Assembly: GCF_000512735.1 (NCBI RefSeq)
Contig: NZ_CP007028.1
Coordinates: forward strand, 186,001-250,000
Direction: 5' to 3'
DNA length: 64,000 nt
Source: Thermocrinis ruber
GTDB lineage: Bacteria; Aquificota; Aquificia; Aquificales; Aquificaceae
A model generated the notes under the pieces. It did no database searches and had not been told where the DNA came from. It saw only the letters and a list, made by a program, of their open reading frames with translations. A program made the translations under genes and the position numbers. Shown piece by piece: positions 38,701 through 48,050 of the stretch. The first letter of the stretch is position 1; each line of letters starts with the position of its first letter.

Positions 38701-38903
38701 TGGTTTGGAGGGTTTATTCGGAAGGATGGACAGAGGAGGATTACAAAAAGGACAGGGACTTTATAGAGGAGGTTTTGAAGGAGTTTAAACCGGAGATTAT
38801 ATACATAAACGGACAGCATGCCTTAGCCTTTGAAAGCTTTAAACCTGATGTCCGAAACATAGAACCTGAATTCAAAAGGCGCATGTTTAGCCATGAACAT
38901 TGA
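35781..38903 (+). CDS. Type III-like DNA methyltransferase (Mod), long form
   Basis: A 1040-residue beta-class N6-adenine/N4-cytosine methyltransferase: catalytic DPPF at residues 514-517 precedes the SAM motif FFLGSGTTT near 792. Type III Mod proteins are usually about 650 residues; here an extra 500-residue N-terminal region, with a charged coiled-coil insert near 245-280, precedes the catalytic core. Between the motifs, residues about 587-750 look like the target recognition domain. It holds a zinc ribbon (C712, C715, C731, C734) and its DNA is much more AT-rich than the flanks, which suggests domain exchange. It overlaps the helicase-nuclease gene by 11 nt. Confidence 0.85.
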   Translation: MNALKKFQELLRDIFQFESSDLDFGIYRILNYKRGEVEKFIDQKLPQIIEDAFQKHKKNLSEDIREEYERVRRKVIEDLGEDAITPTGELNPDYAKFPIGKRYLEIKEQKELLEKLEEIKEQVYNDLYSFFSRFYEDGDFIPQYRYSKEPKYSIPYNGEEVKLYWANADQYYIKTGILFRDYTFKAGDKKVIFRTVSAREEINSNKATKQRYFVLDEEPVQTDQEGIIIRFQYRELSEEEMKLYKDNGNDREIEQEEENGGRGRGVKQEKINEKIFEGLKKELMEISSKIKELQYAIESLLKEQKNQQPLLLYHINRFTAKNTGDYFIHKNLKKFLMGQLDYFIKSEVLNYETISEEKYLDKHITRAKVVKEVGEKIIDFLAQIEDFQKKLWEKKKFVIQTHYVITLDRIKEWAGEEFYREVLKKVLQNKAQLEEWERLGFGKFEREEDLEGKKLPIDTRYFDERFKWELLERISEGVNLDDALDGLLIKSENWQALNTILNRYKEKVQTIYIDPPFNKEQDADYLYNVKYKDSTWIAMLENRLRLAKELLNERGSIFVRCDYNGNMYVRLLMNEIFGEENFRNEIIVQRGLQTRKAEKRFLNKTDSLFFYLKNSEKGLLSILEVEKEHVKSYRETLDTLKKLLSQEEYQKIEKLLNESLWMPFLSMPGEQRTTQYREIFGIKLFPPKGRHWAFSQENLDIAVKEGKARLKCANCGFIITNNNKSNFNGKCPKCGREEFIGEILSLYNQINNNWTDIPGYEQDPDFPTKNSEILLKRVIESTSEEGDLVMDFFLGSGTTTAVAHKLKRKWIGVEMGEHFWTVVMPRMKKVLAYDKTGISKEKDVKEKYNERTAGGFFKYIILEQYEDTLDNLELKESKAHKDFFKDDYLIKYFLEIETKDDPHLLNISMLKDPYNYKLKVNLSEVGEPKEMAVDVIETFNYLLGLKVNKLMRKEREGNIYTFVLGEREGKSVAVVWRVYSEGWTEEDYKKDRDFIEEVLKEFKPEIIYINGQHALAFESFKPDVRNIEPEFKRRMFSHEH

Positions 38904-41900
38904 AAAGTATTTGGTCTTAAACAAGTATTTTTTAGAGCTTTTTGGTGAAAAGGATAACAGAGGGCTTTTGAGGTATCTAAAAAGCGTGGAAGAGGGCGAA
39001 AGGGATGGTCTAACGAACTTTGCCATAAATCTTATGTCAAAGGAGGGAGTAAAGCTTCCAAAGGATGAGCTAAAAAGATACGACCAAAACATACAGGAAT
39101 ACCTACGGAGAATAAACCAAAGCAGACCGGAAAGGATAAGGCTTAAATACTTTCAATACTTGGCGGTTTTGTTCACGGAGATATTCATAGATAGGTTGAA
39201 AAACCGAAAGTGGGAGTTTTTGGCGGAGTTAAACGATTTTGTTAATAGTAATAGTTTGGAGAAAAAGGTAAGAGAAACCGTCGGCGAATTTTCGGAAGAG
39301 GACCTTAAAAAGCTTGCCTTTTGGATGGCAACGGGGTCTGGTAAAACCCTCATAATGCACATAAACTATTTGCAATTTTTGAGGTATAAACCCTTTGAAC
39401 CGGATAACATTTTGTTAATCACTCCCAACGAGGGGCTTTCCAAACAGCATTACGAGGAGATGCAAAAAAGCGGTATTCCATGCAGACTTTACAGCGAAAG
39501 CGGGAGTTCAAGCGGACAAAGGGAACACGAAGTTTTGATAATAGAGATCACAAAGTTAGCAGAAAACACAAGAGGAAGGGGAAGGTCTATACACATTTCA
39601 GCCTTTGAGGGGAAAAATCTCATCTTTGTGGATGAGGGGCATAAGGGCAAAAGGTCTGAAGAAAAGAAGTGGGCAAAGCTTAGGGACAAGCTTATTGAAA
39701 AGGGTTTTGCCTTTGAATACAGTGCCACCTTTGGGCAAATATTAGACAAGGAGGATATCCTAAAGGAATACGCAAAGGCAATAATCTTTGACTATTCTTA
39801 CAAACACTTTTACCTTGATGGCTATGGAAAGGACTTTTGGGTGCTAAACATCAAAAACTCAAAGATTGATGACTTTACAGAAATGGCTTTTTGTGCTAAC
39901 CTTTTGGACTTTTACCAACAACTTTTGGTTTATGAAGAAAAAAGAGGGATTGCCAAAGAGCATAACATAGAAAAACCACTTTGGATATTCGTAGGTTCCA
40001 CCGTGTCGGGTAAAAACATAGACTCAGACATAGTAAAGGTTTTAGACCTTATAAGAAATAGCTTAAACAAGGATTGGCTAAAGGAGAGGATTGATAAAAT
40101 CCTAAACGGAGAGTTTAAAAATGAACAGGGAGAGGATATTTTTAGGCATAAGTTTGAAAGGTTAAGAAGTGGCTTTGATTTGGAGGACCTTTATAAAAAA
40201 GTTTTCAACGGTAGGGGGAAGCTGAGGATTCTTGAGATAAAGAGGGCGGAGGGAGAGTTTGGGCTAAGGCTTGGAGAAAACGCATACTTTGGCGTGGTAA
40301 ATATTGGTGATGTGTCTGCCTTTAGAAAACTACTAAAAGAGAAGGGCTTTGAAATAGAGCAGGATGCAATAAGTGATTCCCTTTTTGATAGCATAAAAAG
40401 AGAAAACTCCACCATTAACATACTCATCGGTTCCAAAAAGTTCATAGAGGGCTGGGACACTTGGAGGGTTTCCTGTATGGGACTTTTGAACATAGGGAAG
40501 GGTGAAGGTCCGCAGATCATCCAGCTTTTTGGAAGGGGCGTAAGGCTAAAGGGCAAAAACCTTTCCCTCAAAAGGTCTGGCAATCCTGAAATCTCAACCC
40601 TTGAGACTTTAAACATATACGGCATATCCGCAGACTATATAGGTAAGTTTTTGGAAACCATAAAGAAAGAAGGAATGGAGCCTGAAAAAATAGAAATAAA
40701 GGTGCCTGTGTGTGTGTTAAACAGAGAGATTTGGAAGGACTTTCCTTATCCTACCAAAGATGAAAGCAAAAGGTTTGAAAGGGAGAGGGTTTTACACTTG
40801 AGGGTGGATACAACAATCTCTGCTTCTATGAACTTGGTGCCAAGCATGGCGGTTTACATGGCACAGGAGCAAAGGGAAGATGTCCAGTCTTCTGAAGTTG
40901 AAACTCAGATTGCGTCAAAGAGCATCGCGGAGCTTGTGGATATAGAGCTGTTTGATTGGACGAGGATCTATACGGAGCTTTTGGAGTTCAAAAAAGAGAG
41001 GAACTACTTAAACCTTAGCTTTGATTTGGAGACTTTAAAGGAAATCCTTAAAGAAAGGTGCAAAGTTATTGTGCCAAACGATTTTGAAGTAAAGGACTTG
41101 AAGGGTCTGAAGAATTTAGAAAACATAGCCATTTCCCTCCTAAAAAGCTACATAGACAAGTTTTACAAGAGGGAAAAGGGTAGGTTTGAAAAGGACATCA
41201 TAACTTACAAGCCTGCGGGAGAACAATTAAGCCTGTTTAGATTGGCTTCCGATATAGTTGAATACTATAAACTGACCGTGCCTGCAAAAGAACAAAGATT
41301 GATTGAAAAGATAAAAGAGCTTGTTGAAAATATAGATGCACTTTTGGATGAGCAGAGGGAAAGGGGTGTATTGCCAAGGGTTGTTATAAATAATTCTGTC
41401 TTTGTTCCACTGCTTTTGGAAAAGGAAGGTATAAAGATTTCTCCACCGGGATTGAACGAGGGGGAGAAAAGATTTTTGGAGGGTCTGAGGGATTATCTAG
41501 ATAAAAACCCAGAAATTTTGGATAAATACCACATAGTTTTACTCAGGAACGAGGCAAGGGAAGGGGTGGGCTTTATGCTTGACTGGGGAGAGTTTTATCC
41601 CGACTTTATCCTTTGGATAAGAGAAAAGAATGGAAACAGAATTTACATAATTTTCGTGGAGCCAAAGGGACTGAAGATGTTGGGAGAGGTGTTTAACTAT
41701 GAAAAGGTCAGGTTCCTTTCAGAGGGATTGAAGGAAACCTTCAAAAAACAATACGAAAACTGGCAAGTGGAGGTAAAGGGTTTTATTCTCTCTACCACTC
41801 CTTATGAAGAATTGCGGAGAGGTCAGGTAGTCAAAGACTCTGAATCCAAAGAGGAATACGAGGAGAAAAAAAGGGAATACGAGGGGAAAAACATACTGTT

Positions 41901-41964
41901 TTTAGAGGATAGGGATTGGGCTGAGAAGTTTTTTGAAAGGGTTTTGCCTGCACAACATAAATAG
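38893..41964 (+). CDS. Type III-like restriction helicase-nuclease (Res)
   Basis: A 1023-residue SF2 helicase fused to a nuclease. Walker A is ATGSGKT (residues 146-152), motif II is DEGH (from 247), motif III is SAT, and motif VI is QLFGRGVRLKGK. The C-terminal end has a PD-(D/E)xK nuclease: Asp904 in YPDFILW and Glu923-x-Lys925 in VEPKG. It overlaps the methyltransferase gene by 11 nt, so the two subunits are probably made together. Together they would recognise an asymmetric site and cut after ATP-driven travel along DNA. No other defence gene is adjacent. Confidence 0.88.
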   Translation: MNIEKYLVLNKYFLELFGEKDNRGLLRYLKSVEEGERDGLTNFAINLMSKEGVKLPKDELKRYDQNIQEYLRRINQSRPERIRLKYFQYLAVLFTEIFIDRLKNRKWEFLAELNDFVNSNSLEKKVRETVGEFSEEDLKKLAFWMATGSGKTLIMHINYLQFLRYKPFEPDNILLITPNEGLSKQHYEEMQKSGIPCRLYSESGSSSGQREHEVLIIEITKLAENTRGRGRSIHISAFEGKNLIFVDEGHKGKRSEEKKWAKLRDKLIEKGFAFEYSATFGQILDKEDILKEYAKAIIFDYSYKHFYLDGYGKDFWVLNIKNSKIDDFTEMAFCANLLDFYQQLLVYEEKRGIAKEHNIEKPLWIFVGSTVSGKNIDSDIVKVLDLIRNSLNKDWLKERIDKILNGEFKNEQGEDIFRHKFERLRSGFDLEDLYKKVFNGRGKLRILEIKRAEGEFGLRLGENAYFGVVNIGDVSAFRKLLKEKGFEIEQDAISDSLFDSIKRENSTINILIGSKKFIEGWDTWRVSCMGLLNIGKGEGPQIIQLFGRGVRLKGKNLSLKRSGNPEISTLETLNIYGISADYIGKFLETIKKEGMEPEKIEIKVPVCVLNREIWKDFPYPTKDESKRFERERVLHLRVDTTISASMNLVPSMAVYMAQEQREDVQSSEVETQIASKSIAELVDIELFDWTRIYTELLEFKKERNYLNLSFDLETLKEILKERCKVIVPNDFEVKDLKGLKNLENIAISLLKSYIDKFYKREKGRFEKDIITYKPAGEQLSLFRLASDIVEYYKLTVPAKEQRLIEKIKELVENIDALLDEQRERGVLPRVVINNSVFVPLLLEKEGIKISPPGLNEGEKRFLEGLRDYLDKNPEILDKYHIVLLRNEAREGVGFMLDWGEFYPDFILWIREKNGNRIYIIFVEPKGLKMLGEVFNYEKVRFLSEGLKETFKKQYENWQVEVKGFILSTTPYEELRRGQVVKDSESKEEYEEKKREYEGKNILFLEDRDWAEKFFERVLPAQHK

Positions 41965-41997
41965 AAAATCCAAGCGTCTTGGCTTATTATATTTTCC

Positions 41998-43323
41998 ATG
42001 CAAGACTTGAAAAGCTACGCAGAGGAGAAGGTAGAAAGGGCAAGGAAGGTTCTTAGGATTTTGAGTTCCATTCCCACCGAGGTGAAAAACCGCACCCTTT
42101 TGAGGGCGGCGGAGCTTTTGGACAAGAGGCGAGAATACATAAAGGAAGAGAACAAAAAGGATATAGCCTTTGGAGAATCTCAGGGGCTTTCTTCTGCTTT
42201 GCTGGACCGACTGCTTCTGAACGACAAGAGGATTGACGGTATGATAAAGGTTCTAAGGGATGTGGCAAGCCTTCCAGACCCAGTGGGAGAGATCACACGC
42301 ATGTGGCAACTTCCCAACGGGTTAAAGGTAGGAAGGATGAGAGTGCCCTTGGGAGTGATATTCATCGTCTATGAAGCAAGACCAAACGTAACCATAGAGG
42401 CGGGTTCTCTGTGCATAAAATCTTCCAATGCGGTGATCCTAAGGGGCGGAAAAGAAGCCATGAACTCCAACAGGGCTCTGGTGGAAATCCTCAGAGAGGC
42501 GTCTGCCATGGAGGGTTTTCCAGAAGAAGCCATCCAGTTTATAGACAGACCAGAAAGGGAAATCGTCTGGGAAATTTTGCAGATGGAGGGCAAAGTGGAT
42601 GTTGCCATTCCGAGGGGTGGGGAAAGCTTGATAAGGGCTGTGGCAGAAAAGGCAAGGGTGCCCGTCATAAAGCATTACAAGGGGGTTTGCAACATATACG
42701 TGGATGAGGAGGCAGACTTAGAAAAGGCTTACCACATAGTCTACAACGCAAAGGTTCAAAGACCTTCCGTTTGCAACGCAGTGGAAAATCTGATAATACA
42801 CCGAAAGATCCTAAACACCTTCTTCCCAAAGATGGCATACATCTTAGGAAAGGCTGGTGTGGAGCTCAGATGCGACGAGGATAGTTTAAAGGTTATAAAG
42901 TCTGACCCAAGGCTTTCCTTTGTAAAGGCAGTGCCCGCCACAGAGGAGGACTACTACGAGGAATTTTTGGACCTAATACTTGCGGTAAAGGTGGTGGATA
43001 GCTTGGAGGAAGCCATAGACTTTATAGAAACCTACGGTTCCAAACACTCGGATGCCATAATTACTGAAAACTATACCAAGGCGATGAAGTTCCTTACAGA
43101 GGTGGATTCCGCGGCGGTTTATGTGAACGCATCCACGAGGTTTACCGACGGCAACGAGTTTGGGCTGGGGGCGGAGATGGGCATATCTACCGATAAAATC
43201 CACGCAAGGGGTCCCATGGCACTGGAGGAACTAACCATCCAGAAGTTTATCATCTTTGGCAACGGACAGGTTAGGGATAACTTTAAGGTCCCAGAGGAAC
43301 TTTTGAAGGAGTGGAAGGACTGA
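41998..43323 (+). CDS. proA: Gamma-glutamyl phosphate reductase
   Basis: ProA reduces glutamyl-5-phosphate to glutamate semialdehyde in proline synthesis, in the aldehyde dehydrogenase superfamily. GVIFIVYEARPNVTIEAG near residue 120, the catalytic Cys in RPSVCNAVE near 260 and the AVYVNASTRFTDGNEFGLGAEMGIST block near 375-400 (broken in the family by short turns) are diagnostic. The 441-residue length is slightly long because of the N-terminus. proB is not adjacent. rseP starts 1 nt after its stop. Confidence 0.96.
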   Translation: MQDLKSYAEEKVERARKVLRILSSIPTEVKNRTLLRAAELLDKRREYIKEENKKDIAFGESQGLSSALLDRLLLNDKRIDGMIKVLRDVASLPDPVGEITRMWQLPNGLKVGRMRVPLGVIFIVYEARPNVTIEAGSLCIKSSNAVILRGGKEAMNSNRALVEILREASAMEGFPEEAIQFIDRPEREIVWEILQMEGKVDVAIPRGGESLIRAVAEKARVPVIKHYKGVCNIYVDEEADLEKAYHIVYNAKVQRPSVCNAVENLIIHRKILNTFFPKMAYILGKAGVELRCDEDSLKVIKSDPRLSFVKAVPATEEDYYEEFLDLILAVKVVDSLEEAIDFIETYGSKHSDAIITENYTKAMKFLTEVDSAAVYVNASTRFTDGNEFGLGAEMGISTDKIHARGPMALEELTIQKFIIFGNGQVRDNFKVPEELLKEWKD

Positions 43324-43324
43324 G

Positions 43325-44614
43325 ATGGAAACAGTTTTATCCTTTTTGGTTTTGGTAGGTATTCTTATTTGGTTTCATGAGTTGGGGCACTTTTTGTTTG
43401 CTAAGCTCTTTGGAGTTAAGGTGGAGGTCTTCTCCGTTGGCTTTGGTCCTGCTTTATTTAAAAAGCAGTGGGGAGAAACTGAATACAGGCTCTCGGTGAT
43501 TCCTCTCGGTGGCTTTGTAAAACTCTACGGAGAGGAGGATGGCGTCTCGGACCCGAGGGCTTTTTCCTCCAAACCAAACTGGCAAAAAATTCTCATAGCC
43601 TTTGCTGGCTCTTTTTTTAACTTCATCTTGGCGGTTCTTATCTTTTGGCTAATTGGAATGCTCGGCAGAGAGGTTCCCAAGTATGCCTTCGAAAAGCCAG
43701 TGGTGGGCTATGTGCAGGAAGATAGCCTAGCCCAGAAGATGGGTCTTCAAAGGGGAGACCTGATCCTTTCGGTAAACGGCAAAAAGGTGGATAACTGGAA
43801 GGATTTGGAGGAGAAGCTACTAAAGGACATCTTTGAACAAGAGTTGAAGCTGGAAGTTCTGAGGGATGGTAAGGTTTTAACCCTTGAGGGGAAGATGGAC
43901 TTAAAGAACCCAAGGGGCTTTGGTGCAGAGCCAATTATTGAGCCTGTGGTGGGCACTGTTTTGGAAAAGAGCCCAGCCAAGCAGGTGGGATTGCAAGAGG
44001 GAGACAGGATCCTGAGCATAAACGGAGTGGAAATAAAAAGTTGGCAAGAAGCTGTTAAGCTCATAAGGTCTGCAGAAAAGATAGACTTAAAGATAGAAAG
44101 ACAAGGACAGATAAGGGAGATCACCCTAATTCCCATGAAGGATCCACGGACGGGCATTTCTATAATAGGGGTTGCACCCAAGGTGGAAACGGTCAAGGTA
44201 AAGCAGGGTCCCTTTGAAGCCTTTAAGGGAAGCTTTGAGAGGATCGCCATCCTTACCTCACTTACTCTAAAAGCCCTTTGGGGTATGATCACGGGCTCCC
44301 TCTCTCCCACAAACTTGGGAGGTCCCATTGCAATAGCCCAAATGGCAGGACAGTCCGCCCAGCAGGGACTGATTCCCTACCTCGGTCTTATGGCTTTCAT
44401 ATCCGTTCAGTTGGCCATCTTTAACCTACTGCCTCTCCCTATGTTAGACGGAGGGTTAATACTCCTTTTCCTGATTGAAAGCATCAGAAGAAAACCTCTT
44501 CCCTTGAGGTTCAAAGAGGCATGGCAGAGGCTTGGCTTTGCATTAATAGTAGCCTTGTCCCTGTTTGTAATTCTCAACGACCTGCTCAGGCTCATCTCCG
44601 GCAGAAAGTTTTGA
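43325..44614 (+). CDS. rseP: Site-2 zinc metalloprotease RseP
   Basis: RseP cuts membrane helices, releasing anti-sigma factors or clearing signal peptide remnants. The zinc motif HELGH is at residues 18-22 in the first helix and LPLPMLDGG near residue 370 supplies the third ligand (LDG). Two tandem PDZ domains lie between about residues 120 and 290 (VGYVQEDSLAQKMGLQ and VGTVLEKSPAKQVGLQ). The 429-residue length fits. It is co-transcribed with proA. Its last 72 nt overlap convergent miaA. Confidence 0.95.
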   Translation: METVLSFLVLVGILIWFHELGHFLFAKLFGVKVEVFSVGFGPALFKKQWGETEYRLSVIPLGGFVKLYGEEDGVSDPRAFSSKPNWQKILIAFAGSFFNFILAVLIFWLIGMLGREVPKYAFEKPVVGYVQEDSLAQKMGLQRGDLILSVNGKKVDNWKDLEEKLLKDIFEQELKLEVLRDGKVLTLEGKMDLKNPRGFGAEPIIEPVVGTVLEKSPAKQVGLQEGDRILSINGVEIKSWQEAVKLIRSAEKIDLKIERQGQIREITLIPMKDPRTGISIIGVAPKVETVKVKQGPFEAFKGSFERIAILTSLTLKALWGMITGSLSPTNLGGPIAIAQMAGQSAQQGLIPYLGLMAFISVQLAIFNLLPLPMLDGGLILLFLIESIRRKPLPLRFKEAWQRLGFALIVALSLFVILNDLLRLISGRKF

Positions 44615-45502
44615 AAGGATCAGCTCCACCGCAGACTCAAGGCTAAGACGGTCTAAATCTATCTCCACCCAACCTTGCCTTCTGAACCACCTTATCTGCC
44701 TTTTGGCATACTCCTTGGTGTTTTTTATGATCTGAGCCTTTGCCTCCTCCAAGCTAACCTCACCCTTAATGTATGGCACAAGTTCCTTGTATCCTATGGC
44801 TTGGGAAGAGGTTAAAAATCTTTCAAAGCCCATCTTCATCAACTTTTCCACCTCTTGCACAAGTCCCTCTTGGAACATCTTTTCTACTCTCTCTTCTATC
44901 CTTTTGGAGAGACTCTCCCAAGGGCGTGTAATGTAAAAACCAAGAAATTTATACCTAGCGTCCTGCCACTTATGAAAGGAAGAAAAGGTTTTGCCCGTTT
45001 GCAAAAAAACCTCCAAAGCCCTCACAATCCTCCTTGCATCCCTTGGATGCACCTTTTGGGCATAGATGGGGTCTATAGCCCTGAGCTTTCTGTGTAAAAA
45101 CTCACTACCCTTTTTCCTTACTATATCGTAAAGCTTTTCTCTCAGAGACCAGTCAGGCTCTGGAGTTGGTGCAAGTCCGTAGAGCAGAACTTGAAAGTAA
45201 AGGTAAGTGCCACCGCAGAGGATGGGTAGCTTTCCCTTGGACTTTATTTCCTGTATTGCCTTCTGGGCTAACTCTTCAAAGAGTTTGGCATCAAAGTAAT
45301 CACCCGGCTCAACCACATCCACAAGGTGATGTTTTATTGGGCAGTCTTTGGGCTTGGCGGTCCCAATGTCCATATGCCTGTAGACCGCCATAGAATCTAC
45401 GCTGATGATCTCCCCGCCTATTCTCTCTGCCAAGAGGCAGGCAAGTTGAGATTTTCCGCTGGCGGTGGGACCGCCGAGGGCTAAAAGCTCATAGGATCTC
45501 AA
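44543..45502 (-). CDS. miaA: tRNA dimethylallyltransferase
   Basis: MiaA puts a dimethylallyl group on A37 of tRNAs that read codons starting with U. The P-loop [13 protein letters not shown], the [19 protein letters not shown] segment and the [12 protein letters not shown] block are diagnostic. The protein is 319 residues with a C-terminal tail that lies wholly within the overlap with rseP (72 nt) and is not conserved as far as I can tell. It overlaps rpoD by 14 nt, so the two are likely co-transcribed. Confidence 0.96.
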   Translation of the reverse strand: MRSYELLALGGPTASGKSQLACLLAERIGGEIISVDSMAVYRHMDIGTAKPKDCPIKHHLVDVVEPGDYFDAKLFEELAQKAIQEIKSKGKLPILCGGTYLYFQVLLYGLAPTPEPDWSLREKLYDIVRKKGSEFLHRKLRAIDPIYAQKVHPRDARRIVRALEVFLQTGKTFSSFHKWQDARYKFLGFYITRPWESLSKRIEERVEKMFQEGLVQEVEKLMKMGFERFLTSSQAIGYKELVPYIKGEVSLEEAKAQIIKNTKEYAKRQIRWFRRQGWVEIDLDRLSLESAVELILSKLSAGDEPEQVVENYKQGQGYY

Positions 45503-47201
45503 AGTCCTTTAGGTACTTAGCCCGGGCAGGATGTCTTAGCTTTCTTATGGCTTTTGTTTCTATCTGTCTTATCCTCTCCCGCGTTACATTGAACATCTTG
45601 CCAATTTGCTCTAAGGTGTACTCGGTGCCATCCACCAGTCCGTATCTGTACATAAGTATTTCCCTCTCCTTTTCGCCAAGGGTTTGGAGGACCTTTATTA
45701 GCTTTTCCCTGAGAATCTTCCTTGTAACCTCCTCCTCAGGAGATGGAACGCTCTTATCCTCTATGAAGTCCTTTAGGTGTGCATCTTCATCGTCTCCTAT
45801 GGGTGTTTCCAAAGAGATGGGCTCCTGAGCTATTCTTAGCACCTTTCTTGCCTTTTCTACAGGAATGCCCAGATACTTTGCCACCTCCTCCGCCAAGGGT
45901 TCTCTACCGAGCTCCTGAAAGAGCTTTTTGTGTGCCTTGGTAATATCGTTTATGGTCTCTATCATATGGACAGGTATTCTTATGGTTCTTGCCTGGTCCG
46001 CTATTGCCCTGGTTATCGCCTGCCTAATCCACCAGGTAGCATAGGTGGAGAACTTATAGCCCTTTCTATAGTCGTACTTATCCACCGCCTTCATAAGTCC
46101 AATGTTGCCCTCTTGAATTAGGTCCAGGAAGGGTAGTCCTCTATTTACGTACTTTTTGGCTATAGAAACCACAAGCCTTAGGTTGCACTTCACCATCACC
46201 TGCTTTGCCTGAATTACCTTTGTTCTTCCTTCTCTTATAATGTTCATTACTCTTTTGATCTCCTCTGGGAGTATGCCAAGCTCCCTTTCAAGCTCCTTTA
46301 GCTCCTTTTGAATTGCCAAAAACTCGCTCTTTAGAACTTGCAACTTGGCAAAGTTATACCCTGCTCTTTCTGCCTTTGCCTGTAACTCTGTGTTGTAGTC
46401 GCATTCCCTTATAAGCTCCTCCACATCAGGATGTATCTGTTCTAGCTTTAACTTTCTTTGCTCATACTCCTTGAGTTTCTTCGTGTACTTTTGATAGAGG
46501 TTCAAGAGCTCATCCGCTATCCTTTCAAACTTGGAGTGTTTTAACTTTAGCCCCTTGAGTATACGGTTCATCTTAGCATGTCTTTTGAGATACTCCTTTT
46601 TATACTCTGGCAGTTTGTAGGAAAGGTACAGGTCCCGCCAATAAATGGCATCCTTGTATGCCTTGGCAAGCTCCAAACCCTTTTCTATAAACTGCCTTTC
46701 CAAATGCTCATGGGACTCCTCATACTCCTCCATTGTTTTACTCTCATCAAAGGTATCCACAATATCCTGGACCCTTATCTTTCCGTTGCATACATTCCCC
46801 CATTCCCTCAACACCCTTTCCACCAAAAAGGAGGTTCTCAATAGACCCCTTCTCATGATCTTTCTGCCCATCTCTATCTGCTTGGCGTACTTTATCTCCT
46901 CTTCCCGAGTTAAAAGAGGGATCTTGCCCATCTCCCTAAGGTAGAGCCTTACCGGATCTCCATCCTTGGTGCTCTGCAGAAGGTGGTCGGTGGATACCAA
47001 AAATTCCTCCTCTCTTTCTTCCTCCTGGATTTCCTCCGTATCTACCAGCTTTATCCCCCTTTCTTGGAGGAAGTCTATAATTTCCTCGTAAAGCTCGGTG
47101 TCTATAAGGCTGTCTTCCAAGGCCTCGTTTAGCTCGTCGTAGGTTATGTACCCCTTTTCTCCTAAGCTTAGGAGCTTTTTAACAAGCTTTCTGTCAATCA
47201 T
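45489..47201 (-). CDS. rpoD: Primary sigma factor RpoD
   Basis: This is the housekeeping sigma-70 factor. Region 1.1 occupies the first 70 residues or so, region 1.2 begins at [21 protein letters not shown], region 2 ([26 protein letters not shown], then [15 protein letters not shown]) melts the -10 and region 4.2 ([19 protein letters not shown]) reads the -35. The non-conserved region between 1.2 and 2.1 is long and helical. The 570 residues match the family. An AGGAGG lies 8 nt before the ATG. It overlaps miaA by 14 nt. Confidence 0.97.
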   Translation of the reverse strand: MIDRKLVKKLLSLGEKGYITYDELNEALEDSLIDTELYEEIIDFLQERGIKLVDTEEIQEEEREEEFLVSTDHLLQSTKDGDPVRLYLREMGKIPLLTREEEIKYAKQIEMGRKIMRRGLLRTSFLVERVLREWGNVCNGKIRVQDIVDTFDESKTMEEYEESHEHLERQFIEKGLELAKAYKDAIYWRDLYLSYKLPEYKKEYLKRHAKMNRILKGLKLKHSKFERIADELLNLYQKYTKKLKEYEQRKLKLEQIHPDVEELIRECDYNTELQAKAERAGYNFAKLQVLKSEFLAIQKELKELERELGILPEEIKRVMNIIREGRTKVIQAKQVMVKCNLRLVVSIAKKYVNRGLPFLDLIQEGNIGLMKAVDKYDYRKGYKFSTYATWWIRQAITRAIADQARTIRIPVHMIETINDITKAHKKLFQELGREPLAEEVAKYLGIPVEKARKVLRIAQEPISLETPIGDDEDAHLKDFIEDKSVPSPEEEVTRKILREKLIKVLQTLGEKEREILMYRYGLVDGTEYTLEQIGKMFNVTRERIRQIETKAIRKLRHPARAKYLKDFEIL

Positions 47202-47247
47202 ACTCTACCTCCTATTCAAAGGTTTATAATATAGGTTCTGCGTGGAT

Positions 47248-47877
47248 TTATTGCAACAGATTTTGGACCTCTTCATCCTCTACCTGTCTAAAGTCCCTGT
47301 AAAACATACCCACTGCAAAGGGAGAGGTGGTAGTGGAGTAATAGCAATAGACCTCATTTGCGTATCTTTTTAACTTCTCTTCCGTCTCTTTGGGGCATAC
47401 GGGCACTGCCACTATCACCCTTTTTGCTCCTTTTCTTTTTAGATACTCTACGCCTGCCTCTATGGTCATGCCAGTAGCCACCCCATCATCAACCACTATA
47501 ACGTCTTTATCTTTAAAATCCTTTATAAGCCCCCTTTCAAACTTTTTCTCCCTTTCCCTTATCTTTTTTAGCTCCTCCTGGGCTATTTTCTGAATAACTT
47601 GAGGAGTAAGCCCAAAGTATTCAACAGTGCTTTTATCCAAATATATATTGCCATCTGGGTCTATGGCACCAAAGGCAAGCTCTGGATTTTCTGGAACGCC
47701 CAACTTTCTCACGATCAACACTCCCAAAGGCACTCCAAGAATTTCTGCAGTTTCCTTTGCTACCACAACCCCTCCCCTTGGAATACCCAGAACTATGTAA
47801 TTCCCTTCCTTTCCGAGCTTTTCCTTTAACCATTCACCCAGCAAGCGCCCGGCGGTCTCCCTGTTGTCAAAAATCAT
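47248..47877 (-). CDS. Phosphoribosyltransferase-fold protein
   Basis: A type I PRTase fold of 209 residues. The PRPP loop is VIVVDDGVATGMT near residue 125-137, preceded by the GIPRGGVVVAKE opening near 32-43. This sub-family (COG1926) is annotated as a predicted phosphoribosyltransferase; substrates are unknown and some members are fused to hydrolases. It lies 46 nt upstream of rpoD on the same strand and may share its transcript. A role in base salvage is possible, but nothing nearby supports a particular one. Confidence 0.8.
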   Translation of the reverse strand: MIFDNRETAGRLLGEWLKEKLGKEGNYIVLGIPRGGVVVAKETAEILGVPLGVLIVRKLGVPENPELAFGAIDPDGNIYLDKSTVEYFGLTPQVIQKIAQEELKKIREREKKFERGLIKDFKDKDVIVVDDGVATGMTIEAGVEYLKRKGAKRVIVAVPVCPKETEEKLKRYANEVYCYYSTTTSPFAVGMFYRDFRQVEDEEVQNLLQ

Positions 47878-48004
47878 ATTCTTTCCAAAATTTATGCCCT
47901 TAAAATACGTTGGGCGAGAAATTAGTTTAAAGCTAAGGTTTGGTATTAAAAAACCTGCTATAGCTACCCTCTTTATAATTTCTCCGCTTGAATTTTCTCT
48001 CAGA

Positions 48005-48023
48005 GTGTATATATTATATACAC
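48005..48023. promoter_or_regulatory. Perfect 19-nt palindrome at the propeller lipoprotein promoter
   Basis: GTGTATATATTATATACAC is a perfect inverted repeat with one central base, 27 nt before the ATG at 48051. It contains a -10-like TATATT (48010-48015), with TTGAAT (47988-47993) 16 nt upstream as a possible -35. A regulator bound here would block the promoter, so an operator is possible; an AT-rich promoter core is the simpler alternative. Confidence 0.45.
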
Positions 48024-48050
48024 CATTTCAAAAGCTAGGGAGGTAGAGCC

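Noticed and set aside
35781-41964. BREX or DISARM defence island
   Set aside because: Only a methyltransferase and a helicase-nuclease are present; none of the extra signature genes lies nearby.
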